Origin: an uncultured bacterium
Lineage (GTDB): Bacteria; Cyanobacteriota; Vampirovibrionia; Gastranaerophilales; Gastranaerophilaceae
Direction: 5' to 3'
Assembly: GCA_949298985.1 (NCBI GenBank)
Contig: CASFYV010000005.1
Span: 25,817 to 89,816, forward strand
Length of the DNA stretch: 64,000 nucleotides
Position numbers and translations under genes: made by a program. This document shows positions 34,801 to 43,572 of the stretch, one piece after another. The notes under the pieces are model-generated. The model was not told the origin of the DNA and did not search any database. It saw only the letters and a list, made by a program, of their open reading frames with translations. Numbering within the stretch: position 1 is the first letter of the stretch; the number at the start of each line of letters is the position of its first letter.

Positions 34801-35292
34801 TTATTCAATTCTTTCTAACATTACTACAACTTGAGCTTCAATAGCGAGTTTTTCTCCAACGGCGTCTAATTGTTCTTTAGTTTTAGCTTTTATAGATATA
34901 TCTGTTTTTGAAAGTCCTAGTAGTGGAGCTAGGATTTTTTTCATTTTTGGTATATATGGCATCATTTTTGGAGCTTGTGCAATTATATTAGCATCAATGT
35001 TATTAATCCAATAACCTTCTGCTTGTATAATATCGTAGACGTTTTTTAGTAACACTAAACTGTCAGCATCTTTAAATCTATCATCTGTATCAGGGAATAA
35101 AGTTCCAATATCATCCATGGCTAAAGCTCCTAATAGGCTGTCAATTATTGCATGTACTAAAACATCAGCATCTGAATGTCCTAAAAGACCTTTTTCGTAA
35201 GGGATTTCTAAACCGCCGACTATAAGCTTTCTTCCTTCTACTAACTTATGTATATCGTACCCTAAGCCTATTCTATATTTTTGTTCTGCCAT
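34801..35292 (-). CDS. ispF: 2-C-methyl-D-erythritol 2,4-cyclodiphosphate synthase
   Basis: 163 residues. Fifth step of the MEP route to isoprenoids. Motifs: RIGLGYDIHKL (metal-binding Asp and His), GLLGHSDADVLVHAIID, IGTLFPDTD and KAKTKEQL. I start at the ATG (35292), nine bases after GGGAG, not at the TTG six bases earlier. The other MEP genes are not in the window. Confidence 0.96.
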   Translation of the reverse strand: MAEQKYRIGLGYDIHKLVEGRKLIVGGLEIPYEKGLLGHSDADVLVHAIIDSLLGALAMDDIGTLFPDTDDRFKDADSLVLLKNVYDIIQAEGYWINNIDANIIAQAPKMMPYIPKMKKILAPLLGLSKTDISIKAKTKEQLDAVGEKLAIEAQVVVMLERIE

Positions 35293-35480
35293 ATACAAGA
35301 CTCCCTTCTGATAACTTCCTATATACTTATACTACCACATTATAAATACTTAATAACGAAAATTGTTTATTTTGTATTAATCTTAATATTTCTTAATAAA
35401 AAGCTTAAAAAAGTCAAATTTTCTACTTTGATATACTTTATATATATGTAAGAGATATTTAAAAAGAGAGAGTAAGTAAA

Positions 35481-35726
35481 ATGACAACAACATATGATGC
35501 TATTGAAAGAAATAAAAAACCTGTAGGAACAATAGAAATTCCAGAAAATTTTCATAAATATTATTTAAATAAGCAAGATAGACAAATGAGATTTAATAAT
35601 GGTGGAGATCCAATTTACGCGATTTTCGATAAAATAGACAATCGTCCGTTATCAAAGATTACAAAAGATTTTTTCAAAGAGTTAGCAGATGATTCTATCA
35701 GATTTGTTTCTTCATTAGTTAAATAA
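35481..35726 (+). CDS. small protein of unknown function
   Basis: 81 residues, charged, no membrane segment, no recognised family. AGAGAGAG lies before the ATG. A TATATA-rich promoter region lies between it and ispF. It ends tail-to-tail two bases before the YkgJ-type gene. Confidence 0.55.
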   Translation: MTTTYDAIERNKKPVGTIEIPENFHKYYLNKQDRQMRFNNGGDPIYAIFDKIDNRPLSKITKDFFKELADDSIRFVSSLVK

Positions 35727-35728
35727 AA

Positions 35729-36295
35729 TTATTCAAATTCTTCTTTAAGCCATTCTATAAGAGCTTTATCTTCTCCAAAATATAGATTAAATTCTTTTTC
35801 GAAGTTTTTGTTTCTAAGATAATTTCGTTCTATATTAAAAGCTAAAGGTTCTGTTCCATCTTCTGATTTTTTTATGATTTTATTTTTTTCTTTATCAAAT
35901 ACATTAGAATAATTGAGATCTATATTGACACAGAAAGGTATTCTTTTTTTATTATTTTTGTCATAAGAAATTAGTCCAAAGGTTCTACAAATAATAGCTC
36001 TTGCAGGATATACAGTACAAATATCGTTTATTAAAAAAGGGCATTCATACATTTTTGTTCTGGAATTTTTTATAAGTTTATTAATTTTTTCATTGATTTG
36101 ATCTTTAATATTTTCATCAAGTTCGTTATAGTATAACATAAGATAAACAAACTCTAGTTCTGAAATGGGATATTCTCCTTCTTTGCAACAATAAGCACAA
36201 CCTTTTTTACATTTTATGAAAGGTGTTTGGGATTTGAACATTTTTGTTAAAGATTTATCAATGAATTCTAGGTATTTTTTATATCTTTCAATCAT
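35729..36295 (-). CDS. YkgJ-type cysteine cluster protein
   Basis: 188 residues. The cysteine pattern CKKGCAYCCKEG, CPFLINDICTVYPARAIICRTFG and PFCVN is that of the YkgJ/Fe-S-or-zinc-chelating family of unknown function. Its start overlaps the BrkB-type gene by eight bases, so it is translated from that mRNA. Confidence 0.85.
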   Translation of the reverse strand: MIERYKKYLEFIDKSLTKMFKSQTPFIKCKKGCAYCCKEGEYPISELEFVYLMLYYNELDENIKDQINEKINKLIKNSRTKMYECPFLINDICTVYPARAIICRTFGLISYDKNNKKRIPFCVNIDLNYSNVFDKEKNKIIKKSEDGTEPLAFNIERNYLRNKNFEKEFNLYFGEDKALIEWLKEEFE

Positions 36296-37172
36296 TATTT
36301 TTAGAATTTCGTATTTGTTTAATTTCGTGATAACGTTCTAGCTTATTATATAATTGAGAATTTATTTCTCCACCAATTAAAATCAATATTGATGTATAGT
36401 ATAACCACATCATCATAACAGCAAATCCTGCAATGGTTCCGTATACAAAGTTATATGTATGTAAATTGTTTATATAAATAGAAAAAAGCCAAGAACCTAA
36501 AAGCCAAGAAATACAAAAGAATAAAGAACCAGGGAAAGCACTGTGTCTACGTAATTTTTCATTTCCACTTAGATCTGGGAGTATATAATAGCTTAAATAT
36601 GCCATTATAAACAGAGTTAGAAATGCAACCGGCCAACGGATAAATAACATAATATCAGCGGAATGTTGTGTTGTGCCGAGATATGCAACTAGGAATTTTG
36701 TAATAACTTTTCCAAATACGATGGTTGTAATGCTCAAAAAAAGTACTAATGTATTAACAAAAACCATAATTAATGCTAATAATCTGGAATATAAAAAGTT
36801 TCGAGTTTCTTTGACTTTATAGGCTCTGTTAAGTCCTTTTGCGACAATTGCCATCGTATTAGTTGATAGGAACAATGTAATGCAGAATCCTAAAATTGCT
36901 ACAAGACCTCCTTTTTTGAAGAAAAATACTTCGTTTAATACGGTATTTACCACATAAAACACATCGTGTGGCATAATATTTTGCATAAATATAAATATTG
37001 GTTGCATAAAATATTGTTTTCCAATATATCCGAATAATGCTGTTAAAAAAAGGAATAAAGGACAAATCCCTATACAAAGCATAAATCCCATTTCTGCAGC
37101 CATGCCAAAAAAATCATGCTCAACTACTGAATTTATTATATTTCTAAGTGTTTTAAATTGATATTTTTTCAT
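36288..37172 (-). CDS. YihY/BrkB family membrane protein
   Basis: 294 residues, six hydrophobic segments. Family blocks: FFGMAAEMGFMLCIGICPLFLFL at the start and GTIAGFAVMMMWLYYTSILILIGGEIN at the end. The family was once called RNase BN; its role is uncertain and it may be an exporter. It overlaps both neighbours (nrnA and the YkgJ-type gene) by a few bases in one leftward unit. Confidence 0.85.
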   Translation of the reverse strand: MKKYQFKTLRNIINSVVEHDFFGMAAEMGFMLCIGICPLFLFLTALFGYIGKQYFMQPIFIFMQNIMPHDVFYVVNTVLNEVFFFKKGGLVAILGFCITLFLSTNTMAIVAKGLNRAYKVKETRNFLYSRLLALIMVFVNTLVLFLSITTIVFGKVITKFLVAYLGTTQHSADIMLFIRWPVAFLTLFIMAYLSYYILPDLSGNEKLRRHSAFPGSLFFCISWLLGSWLFSIYINNLHTYNFVYGTIAGFAVMMMWLYYTSILILIGGEINSQLYNKLERYHEIKQIRNSKNND

Positions 37173-38116
37173 AAATTAATTTCATCTAAAATCTTTTTAA
37201 TACTATCTTTTATATTTGCTTTTATTGTACAGCCGGCGGCAAATGTATGTCCACCACCGCCAAATTTTGAACAAATAGCTGCAACATCTGTTTTTTTACT
37301 TCTCATAGATATTTTCGTAAGTTTTGTATCTACCTCTTTTAAAACAAAAGATACTTCTGTAGTTTCAATTGCTCTTAAAGTTTCAGCTATTCCATCTGTA
37401 TAATCATCTCCTGCAGAGAATTTTTCTAAGTCTTTTTTATAAACTGTTGTATATGCAATTTTACTGTCTTCTGAAAAAACAGCTTTATTTACACAATAGT
37501 TTTGGAATAATACAAAGTTTTTTGTTTTTGTTTCATAACATTGCTTATAAATAAAATTCGGATTTGCACCAAAATCAATTAAATCAGCAGCTGCTCTTAA
37601 AGTATTAGATGAAGTGTTTTCAAACCTAAAATTGCCCGTATCAGTCATTATTGCTGTATAAAGAGCTATTGCGATGTCTTTATCAAGTTTCCAATTGTTG
37701 GTTTTAAAATAGTTGAATAAAACTTCTCCGCAAGAACTGGCATTAGGTTCAATAATTTGGTAATCACCAAATTTTGGATTTGTTTTGTGATGATCAATAT
37801 TAATTGTACATTTTGCCTTGTCAAAAAATATTTTAGAATCCATAACTCTATCTATAGCAGCAACATCAAGAGTTATAACTAAATCATAAACAAGAGATTT
37901 ATCAAAATATCTTTGGGCTAAATCAATATTAGGCAAGAATTTATAATTGTAAGGGATATTTGATACGACGTTCATATCAGCTTTTTTCTTAAAACGATTA
38001 TAAATCATTTTATAGAGAGCACACATAGAACCTAAAGTATCCCCATCAGGGTTCATATGTGTTAATAATAATATTTTTTTTGAAGATTTTATGATATTAT
38101 CTAAATTACAGTTCAT
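37169..38116 (-). CDS. nrnA: DHH-family phosphoesterase NrnA (nanoRNase/pAp phosphatase)
   Basis: 315 residues. Degrades 2-5 nt RNAs and/or pAp. DHH domain: LLTHMNPDGDTLGSM, VITLDVAA, NIDHHKTNPKFGD; DHHA1 domain: FGGGGHTFAAGCTI. Its ATG and that of the divergent DciA-like gene are only 19 bases apart, leaving no room for a Shine-Dalgarno leader. An extended -10 (TGGTACTAT) ends six bases before the ATG. Confidence 0.9.
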   Translation of the reverse strand: MNCNLDNIIKSSKKILLLTHMNPDGDTLGSMCALYKMIYNRFKKKADMNVVSNIPYNYKFLPNIDLAQRYFDKSLVYDLVITLDVAAIDRVMDSKIFFDKAKCTINIDHHKTNPKFGDYQIIEPNASSCGEVLFNYFKTNNWKLDKDIAIALYTAIMTDTGNFRFENTSSNTLRAAADLIDFGANPNFIYKQCYETKTKNFVLFQNYCVNKAVFSEDSKIAYTTVYKKDLEKFSAGDDYTDGIAETLRAIETTEVSFVLKEVDTKLTKISMRSKKTDVAAICSKFGGGGHTFAAGCTIKANIKDSIKKILDEINL

Positions 38117-38135
38117 TACAATATAGTACCATAAA

Positions 38136-38462
38136 ATGAAAAAAATTCTCTATACAGATTTTGAAGGAGTTGATACCGTCATAAATTCTATGATGGATAA
38201 TCCGCATTTAAAAAAAGCTATTACCAAAACCAATTTGTACAATTTTTGGGATAAAATTTTGCCTGAAAAATTTAGAGGAAAATCAAAGCCTTATTCTATG
38301 TTGCCTGGTTATGTTATGGTTATCGCATGTAAAAATTCGGTTGTTGCTCAAGAATTATCTTTGTATAAAATAATTTTGTTGAAAAATTTTGAACCATATT
38401 TAAAGAGTTTAAAAATGAAAGTTAATGATTTAAAATTTGATCCTAAAAAATGGGAGGTCTAA
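38136..38462 (+). CDS. DciA-like (DUF721) protein, possible replicative helicase loader
   Basis: 108 residues. The pattern W..ILPEKFRGKSKPYSMLPGYVMVIACKNSVVAQELSLYK followed by a V..IKF-like VNDLKFDP end matches the DUF721/DciA KH-like domain, which helps load DnaB in bacteria without DnaC. It is a divergent member, so the call is moderate. A TATAGT box ends eight bases before ATG with no Shine-Dalgarno. Confidence 0.65.
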   Translation: MKKILYTDFEGVDTVINSMMDNPHLKKAITKTNLYNFWDKILPEKFRGKSKPYSMLPGYVMVIACKNSVVAQELSLYKIILLKNFEPYLKSLKMKVNDLKFDPKKWEV

Positions 38463-38527
38463 ATAATAGGTGTAAATAAATTTATTAAGAATTATGTTGT
38501 TTTAAGGATGTATTTAGTTATAGATTA

Positions 38528-38536
38528 TGTTATAAT
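38528..38536 (+). promoter_or_regulatory. extended -10 promoter of the pilin-adhesin gene
   Basis: TGTTATAAT, with no good -35 box; 41 bases before the ATG. GAGGAAG precedes the ATG. Confidence 0.5.
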
Positions 38537-38577
38537 GGTTTTATTAGAATGTTTAATAAGTTAATAGAGGAAGTTTT

Positions 38578-40290
38578 ATGTTAAAAAAGATGAAATCCGG
38601 TTTTTCATTAATGGAAATGATGATAGTGTTGTTGATAATCTCAATTATAGCAGCAGCAACGGCTCCAATGATAACAAAGAAAATGGCAAGAGGTACTGGA
38701 AGTGGAGATAGTCCGTGGGTATTTACAGGAGATAGAAATAGTATCGGTTATTTATCAAAGAATGGACAAGTTTTAATTGGGGCTAGCAAAGTTCCAGAAG
38801 ATGCAAAACAATCTAAATTATATATTGCAGGAGCTCAAGATTGGTCTCATATTAGATTTGGGAATAGTAATAATTCAAGTTCCTTAGGTATTACGGCTAA
38901 CCCTGGGACAGGAAATAATGACTCAGCTATTGGGATTTCTAATTCTAATATTCCTAATGGTTGCATAATGTTTGGAGTTGGACAAACTATCGGTTCATCA
39001 GCAAGTTCTTCTGTTGCAATTGGAAATGAAGTAGAAATAAATGGTGTACAAGCAACTGCAGTCGGAAGAAAAGCAAATGCTACTATATCAGATTCAACAG
39101 CAATAGGTGGCGAAGCAAGTGCAACTGGTGAATTTTCAACTGCAGTTGGAGTTAGATCTATTGCATCTGCACAATGTGCTACAGCTTATGGTGATACTGC
39201 TCATGCTAAAAATAAAAATGCAACAGCTCTTGGGACTTGGTCGACAGCTAGTGAGGAGAATTCTGTTGCTATAGGACCTCACAGTACTGCTTCTGGACCA
39301 AGTGCTATTGCAATAGGAGAAAGTGCTTCTTCAAGCGATTTTGATAGTGTTGCAATCGGGAAGTCTGTAGATGCCTCAGGCTATAGTTCTGTATCACTTG
39401 GATGGAAAACAATTTCTTCTTCTACTTATTCAACCGCTCTTGGTCCTCTCTCAACAGCTACCAAACCTCATTCTCTGGCAGTAGGATATGATGCTGATGC
39501 AGCACATTCTTACTCAACCGCTATTGGTCGATACGCAAAAACAACTGCAACTAAACAAATAGTACTTGGAACTTCTTCTGATACTGTTTATATTCCAGGA
39601 AATTTAGTAGTTGATGGAAATGTTATTTTGGGGCGAAGTGGTAATTCAAAATATGTATTTGCCAGAGTTCATAAAGTAGTTGGGAATAAGGACAAGCAAA
39701 CAGTAAGAGCAGAGTCTTATATGAGTTTTATGGTTGATGATGACTGGAATGGTGGTGATGATAATTTTCGTAAATATAAGTCAAGTAAAGTTCCGTCAGG
39801 TGATACTAGGTTTTATTCAGAATATGGGTTGACAGAGAATGGTGGTGTTAATTTATCAGACCGTCGATTAAAGAATGTTGGAGAAAAATATACTGCAGGA
39901 TTAGAAGAACTTAAAAAACTTGATTTTTTCCATTATACATATAAAAAAGATGAAGAAAAAACTCCACATGTCGGGGTAATAGCTCAAGATTTACAGAAAG
40001 TTTTTCCAGATGCTGTAATTAAAGGCGAAGATGGGTATTTAAGAATCCGTATGGAAGATATGTTCTATGCTGTTATAAATGCTGTTAAAGAGCTTGATTT
40101 GAAAATAACTGTAATTGTAGAAAAAGTTGATAGTCTTGTAAAAGATTTTTCTGAAATGAAAACTCTAGTTGAAAATCAGCAGAATGAAATTAAGGATTTG
40201 AAAGCTCAGAATAAAGAAATTATAGAAGTAAATCAAGAACTTATTAAAAGAATAGAAAAATTAGAGAAAAAATCTTTTAAAAAAGATTAG
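38578..40290 (+). CDS. type IV prepilin-like / YadA-head / S74 chaperone chimera
   Basis: 570 residues in four parts. 1-35: a type III (prepilin) signal, KSGFSLMEMMIVLLII, with processing expected at G8-F9 and Glu at +5. 140-332: about 13 repeats of 14 residues of the form (S/A)TA(V/I)G..A.A.., as in the left-handed coil of YadA-type trimeric adhesin heads. 425-505: a peptidase S74/intramolecular chaperone domain, SDRRLKNV (Ser427, Lys432 dyad), HVGVIAQDLQKVFPDAV, in which cleavage before Ser427 is expected. 510-565: coiled coil. It probably makes a trimeric pseudopilin-anchored surface fibre. Each part is well supported; the combined role is inferred. Confidence 0.85.
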   Translation: MLKKMKSGFSLMEMMIVLLIISIIAAATAPMITKKMARGTGSGDSPWVFTGDRNSIGYLSKNGQVLIGASKVPEDAKQSKLYIAGAQDWSHIRFGNSNNSSSLGITANPGTGNNDSAIGISNSNIPNGCIMFGVGQTIGSSASSSVAIGNEVEINGVQATAVGRKANATISDSTAIGGEASATGEFSTAVGVRSIASAQCATAYGDTAHAKNKNATALGTWSTASEENSVAIGPHSTASGPSAIAIGESASSSDFDSVAIGKSVDASGYSSVSLGWKTISSSTYSTALGPLSTATKPHSLAVGYDADAAHSYSTAIGRYAKTTATKQIVLGTSSDTVYIPGNLVVDGNVILGRSGNSKYVFARVHKVVGNKDKQTVRAESYMSFMVDDDWNGGDDNFRKYKSSKVPSGDTRFYSEYGLTENGGVNLSDRRLKNVGEKYTAGLEELKKLDFFHYTYKKDEEKTPHVGVIAQDLQKVFPDAVIKGEDGYLRIRMEDMFYAVINAVKELDLKITVIVEKVDSLVKDFSEMKTLVENQQNEIKDLKAQNKEIIEVNQELIKRIEKLEKKSFKKD

Positions 40291-40310
40291 TATGATCGTT
40301 AAGTAAAAAT

Positions 40311-40359
40311 AAAATAAGTGTGGGAATATTTTTAAAATTTTCCACACTTATTTTATTTT
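40311..40359 (+). terminator. terminator of the pilin-adhesin gene
   Basis: 13-base arms (40311-40323 / 40342-40354) of AAAATAAGTGTGG and complement, followed by T-rich sequence. Confidence 0.7.
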
Positions 40360-40482
40360 GTAACGAGAATAATTTTTATAATTTCAATAGATAAAAGATA
40401 TTTTCAAATAATATGTTGTATTAAATGATAGAGAGTCAAAGTCGTATAATACTGATTTTGAATTTTAGTTTTTATTTAATAT

Positions 40483-40520
40483 AAAAGCACTGAATGATTT
40501 ATATCATTCAGTGCTTTTTG
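40483..40520. terminator. terminator of pnp
   Basis: 15-base arms (AAAAGCACTGAATGA / complement), 13 bases past the pnp stop on the minus strand, T/A runs on both sides. The 120 bases between this and the previous hairpin contain nothing I can name. Confidence 0.85.
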
Positions 40521-40532
40521 TTATGGAACAAT

Positions 40533-42674
40533 TTAAATGTTTAATTTTGCCTTATCTTCTTCAGTAACGCCTTTTATTGTAAGGTTGATTCTTCCTTTGT
40601 CATCAATTTTAATAACTTTTACAACAACTTCATCACCAATATTCAAGTGAGGTTCAATTGTTTCTATTCTTTCTTGACAAACTTGAGAAATATGAACCAT
40701 ACCATCTTTACCGCCGCCTAATTCTACAAAAGCTCCGATAGGTATAATTCTTACAACCTTTCCTTTTATTACCATTCCAACTTCAGGTCTGAATGTTAAA
40801 TCGTTAATCATTTTTCTGGCAATTGCAGCACCTTCTTGGTCGTTAGAAGTAATAGTTACAACACCATTATCTTGAATATCGATTTCAGCTCCGGAAGCTT
40901 CTATAATAGCTCTAATTTGTTTTCCACCAGGTCCGATAACAGTTCCGATATCTTCTGTTGGAATAGTCATAGTGCTTATACTTGGTGCATAAGGAGATAA
41001 TGTCTTCGCCGGTTCTGTTATAACTTTTCTCATTTCGCCTAAGATATGAAGTCTTCCTTCTTTAGCTTGAGCTAATGCTCTTCTTAAAGTCTCATTAGCA
41101 ATACCTTTAGCTTTCATATCCATTTGTAATGCTGTTATACCATCATCATTACCTGTAACTTTAAAATCCATATCTCCTAAGAAGTCTTCAATACCTTGGA
41201 TATCTGTAAGTACAACAGGTTCTTTACCTTCTTCAGTAATCATACCCATTGCTACCCCACCAATCATGCATTTTACAGGAACACCAGCGTTCATTAATGC
41301 CATTGAAGAACCACAAGTAGAACCCATTGATGTTGATCCGTTAGATTCCAATACATCAGATGTTACACGAATTGTATAACCGAATTCTTCTTGAGAAGGA
41401 AGTGCCGGAACATTTGCTCTTTCTGCTAAATTTCCGTGTCCAACTTCTCTTCTTCCAGGACCTCTTAAAGGTTTTACTTCTCCTACTGAAAATCCTGGGA
41501 ATATATATTTATGCATGTATGTTTTTTCTGTTTCAGGATCAACGCCATCTAATTCTTGTTTCATGCCAGGCCCTGCAAGAGTTGCAACTGAAAGAATTTG
41601 AGTTTGTCCTCTTGTAAACACAGCAGAACCGTGTGCTCTAGGAATAACACCAACTTCACACCAAATTGGTCTTACTTCGTTTGGTTTTCTTCCGTCAGCT
41701 CTTACTCCTTCATCTAAAATCATTGTACGCATAACTTTCTTTTCTGCGGCTTTAAATTCTTCTGCAACAAAGTCTATACCTGTTTCTTCTATGATTTGAT
41801 GAATATAATGATCTTCAGGAAGAGCTTCTACTTTTTCTTTTACAAGCTTTTTAGCTTCTTCTAATTTATTTTGTCTGTATGTTCTATCGAAGTTGTGATA
41901 CGCATCAAAAATCATATCATAAGCAGTTTCGTGAATAAGATTTTTTAATTCTGTTGTGTCATATGGATTAACAAACTCTTCTTTAACAACACCACAAGCC
42001 TTAGCAAATTCTACTTGAGCTTCACATTGCTTTCTGATTTCAACTTGAGCAAATTCTACAGCTTCCATAATATCGTCTTCTGTAACAAATTTACAACCAG
42101 CTTCAACCATAATAACACTATCATGTGTACCTGCTACAACGATATCTAAATCTGATTTGTCAGCTTCTTGGTGAGTTGGGTTTGCTATAAGTTTTCCATC
42201 TAATTTTGAAACTCTAACAGCTCCAATAGGACCTTCAAAAGGTGCTCCAGATAACATTAAAGCGCAAGAAGCCCCTAACATTGCTAATGTATCAGGCTGA
42301 TTTTGTTGATCATAGCTGAATAGTTGAGCAACGATTTGAATATCGTTTCTATATCCTTTTGGGAATAAAGGTCTGATTGGTCTATCTATCAAACGAGAAA
42401 CAAGGATCGCTTTATCACTTGCTTTTCCTTCTGAACGATTGTATCCGCCAGGAATACGTCCAATTGCAGACATTCTTTCTTCATAATCAATTAACAATGG
42501 GAAAAAGTCAATTCCCACTCTTGGTTCTTTACTTACAACACAGTGTACAAATAACATTGTATCTCCACAACGTACTGTAACACTACCATTAGTTGATTGA
42601 GCGTATTTTCCTGTTTCTATAGTAACAGTCTTTCCGCCAATTTCTAGTTGAAAACTTTTTGTTTCCGGTACCAT
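40533..42674 (-). CDS. pnp: polynucleotide phosphorylase
   Basis: 713 residues. Phosphorolytic 3'-5' exoribonuclease of the degradosome type. Two RNase PH domains (first with SAIGRIPGGYNRSEGK; second with SVATLAGPG, RREVGHGNLAERA and SNGSTSMGSTCGSSMALM), then KH (IGPGGKQIRAIIEASGAEIDI) and S1 (GMVIKGKVVRIIPIGAFVEL) domains. GAAGGA precedes the ATG. Full length and intact. Confidence 0.97.
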   Translation of the reverse strand: MVPETKSFQLEIGGKTVTIETGKYAQSTNGSVTVRCGDTMLFVHCVVSKEPRVGIDFFPLLIDYEERMSAIGRIPGGYNRSEGKASDKAILVSRLIDRPIRPLFPKGYRNDIQIVAQLFSYDQQNQPDTLAMLGASCALMLSGAPFEGPIGAVRVSKLDGKLIANPTHQEADKSDLDIVVAGTHDSVIMVEAGCKFVTEDDIMEAVEFAQVEIRKQCEAQVEFAKACGVVKEEFVNPYDTTELKNLIHETAYDMIFDAYHNFDRTYRQNKLEEAKKLVKEKVEALPEDHYIHQIIEETGIDFVAEEFKAAEKKVMRTMILDEGVRADGRKPNEVRPIWCEVGVIPRAHGSAVFTRGQTQILSVATLAGPGMKQELDGVDPETEKTYMHKYIFPGFSVGEVKPLRGPGRREVGHGNLAERANVPALPSQEEFGYTIRVTSDVLESNGSTSMGSTCGSSMALMNAGVPVKCMIGGVAMGMITEEGKEPVVLTDIQGIEDFLGDMDFKVTGNDDGITALQMDMKAKGIANETLRRALAQAKEGRLHILGEMRKVITEPAKTLSPYAPSISTMTIPTEDIGTVIGPGGKQIRAIIEASGAEIDIQDNGVVTITSNDQEGAAIARKMINDLTFRPEVGMVIKGKVVRIIPIGAFVELGGGKDGMVHISQVCQERIETIEPHLNIGDEVVVKVIKIDDKGRINLTIKGVTEEDKAKLNI

Positions 42675-42782
42675 TTTTCCTTCTTTCTCCGACTACTCGA
42701 AAGCCGGATGCTTCCATTCTACTATATTTTATTCCTTCTAAATTATAATATAAATATAGGAAACAAGTAAAGAAGCTATTTT

Positions 42783-43277
42783 TTATCTCTGTTCTGTTGG
42801 TATTGCTTTTACATCAAGTTTTGAAAGTGTTCTCGTTGCTCTTATAAATTTAAATGTCCCAGGAGGTGTTGTTACAGCTAACGATGTTAAAAATCCTGCT
42901 GATAAACCTGTTATTATTCCTGCAACAGTTGATATTATTTTCTTTATTGTAGATGTTGATTTTCTTGTTAAATATAATGGCAATGCAACACCTGCAATTC
43001 CTCCAGCTGTTGTTATTGCTCTTGATATATTTCGTCTTCTCTTTATATCTTTTTCTGATGAATTATTAATACTAAATTCTTGTATTTTGGGTGCAGTTTC
43101 CATTATGTCTTTATATGCTTTTTCAAACTTATCACTATCTTCACTTGGTAATGTGATTTTCCCCGCTTCCACTCCTTGTGAATCTATTATTCTATATACT
43201 GTTCTCCCATTTTGCATTTGACCAATTTTTTGAAGATTACCATATGAATTAGGACTATAATTTACATTACTTACCAT
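42783..43277 (-). CDS. lineage-specific small membrane protein
   Basis: 164 residues, family not recognised. The N-terminal 60 residues contain Asn/Tyr-rich and QNGRTVYRIIDSQG segments, the middle is charged, and two adjacent hydrophobic segments lie near 90-145 (AGGIAGVALPLYL and IISTVAGIITGLSAGFLTSL). I start at ATG 43277, six bases after TAGGTG; a GTG lies 15 bases upstream. A perfect HLR1 motif lies 63 bases upstream on the same strand. Confidence 0.6.
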   Translation of the reverse strand: MVSNVNYSPNSYGNLQKIGQMQNGRTVYRIIDSQGVEAGKITLPSEDSDKFEKAYKDIMETAPKIQEFSINNSSEKDIKRRRNISRAITTAGGIAGVALPLYLTRKSTSTIKKIISTVAGIITGLSAGFLTSLAVTTPPGTFKFIRATRTLSKLDVKAIPTEQR

Positions 43278-43339
43278 ATAACACCTACACACTTTTTCAC
43301 ATTATTTATATAACGTAAAAAATAACATTTTTTTGCTAT

Positions 43340-43357
43340 TTTGTAAAGTAATGTAAA
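43340..43357 (-). promoter_or_regulatory. HLR1-type (RpaB) motif
   Basis: On the minus strand TTTACATT-AC-TTTACAAA, a perfect fit to the HLR1 direct repeat. It reads towards the small membrane protein gene, the only gene it can control. Confidence 0.65.
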
Positions 43358-43362
43358 TTAAA

Positions 43363-43567
43363 TGAGTTTGCGGAAAATTTGACATTTTTCTCGCAAACTT
43401 TTGGGAATGGTTTCGCCTCAGGTTGTGTGCTAACCCACACACGACCTGAGGCTCACACACCTGAGGTCGGATTTGAAAAATCTCAAAAATTTGCGAGAAT
43501 GAGCTTTTGTACTTCGTACAACGCTCCCGCTCTCGCAAGTCAATTTTTGGATTTTTCCGCATCCTCA
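43363..43567. mobile_element. 205-bp GC-rich element with terminal inverted repeats (MITE-like candidate)
   Basis: Ends are TGAGTTTGCGGAAAA (43363-43377) and the complement of TGAGGATGCGGAAAA (43553-43567), 13 of 15 matching. The inside is far richer in G+C than its surroundings and folds: a CCTCAGGT...ACCTGAGG hairpin, a TTCTCGCAAA/TTTGCGAGAA pair and GTACTTCGTAC. Two short frames in it look like chance. It starts five bases after the sigma factor stop, between two leftward genes. No transposase is present. Confidence 0.5.
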
Positions 43568-43572
43568 AATTT

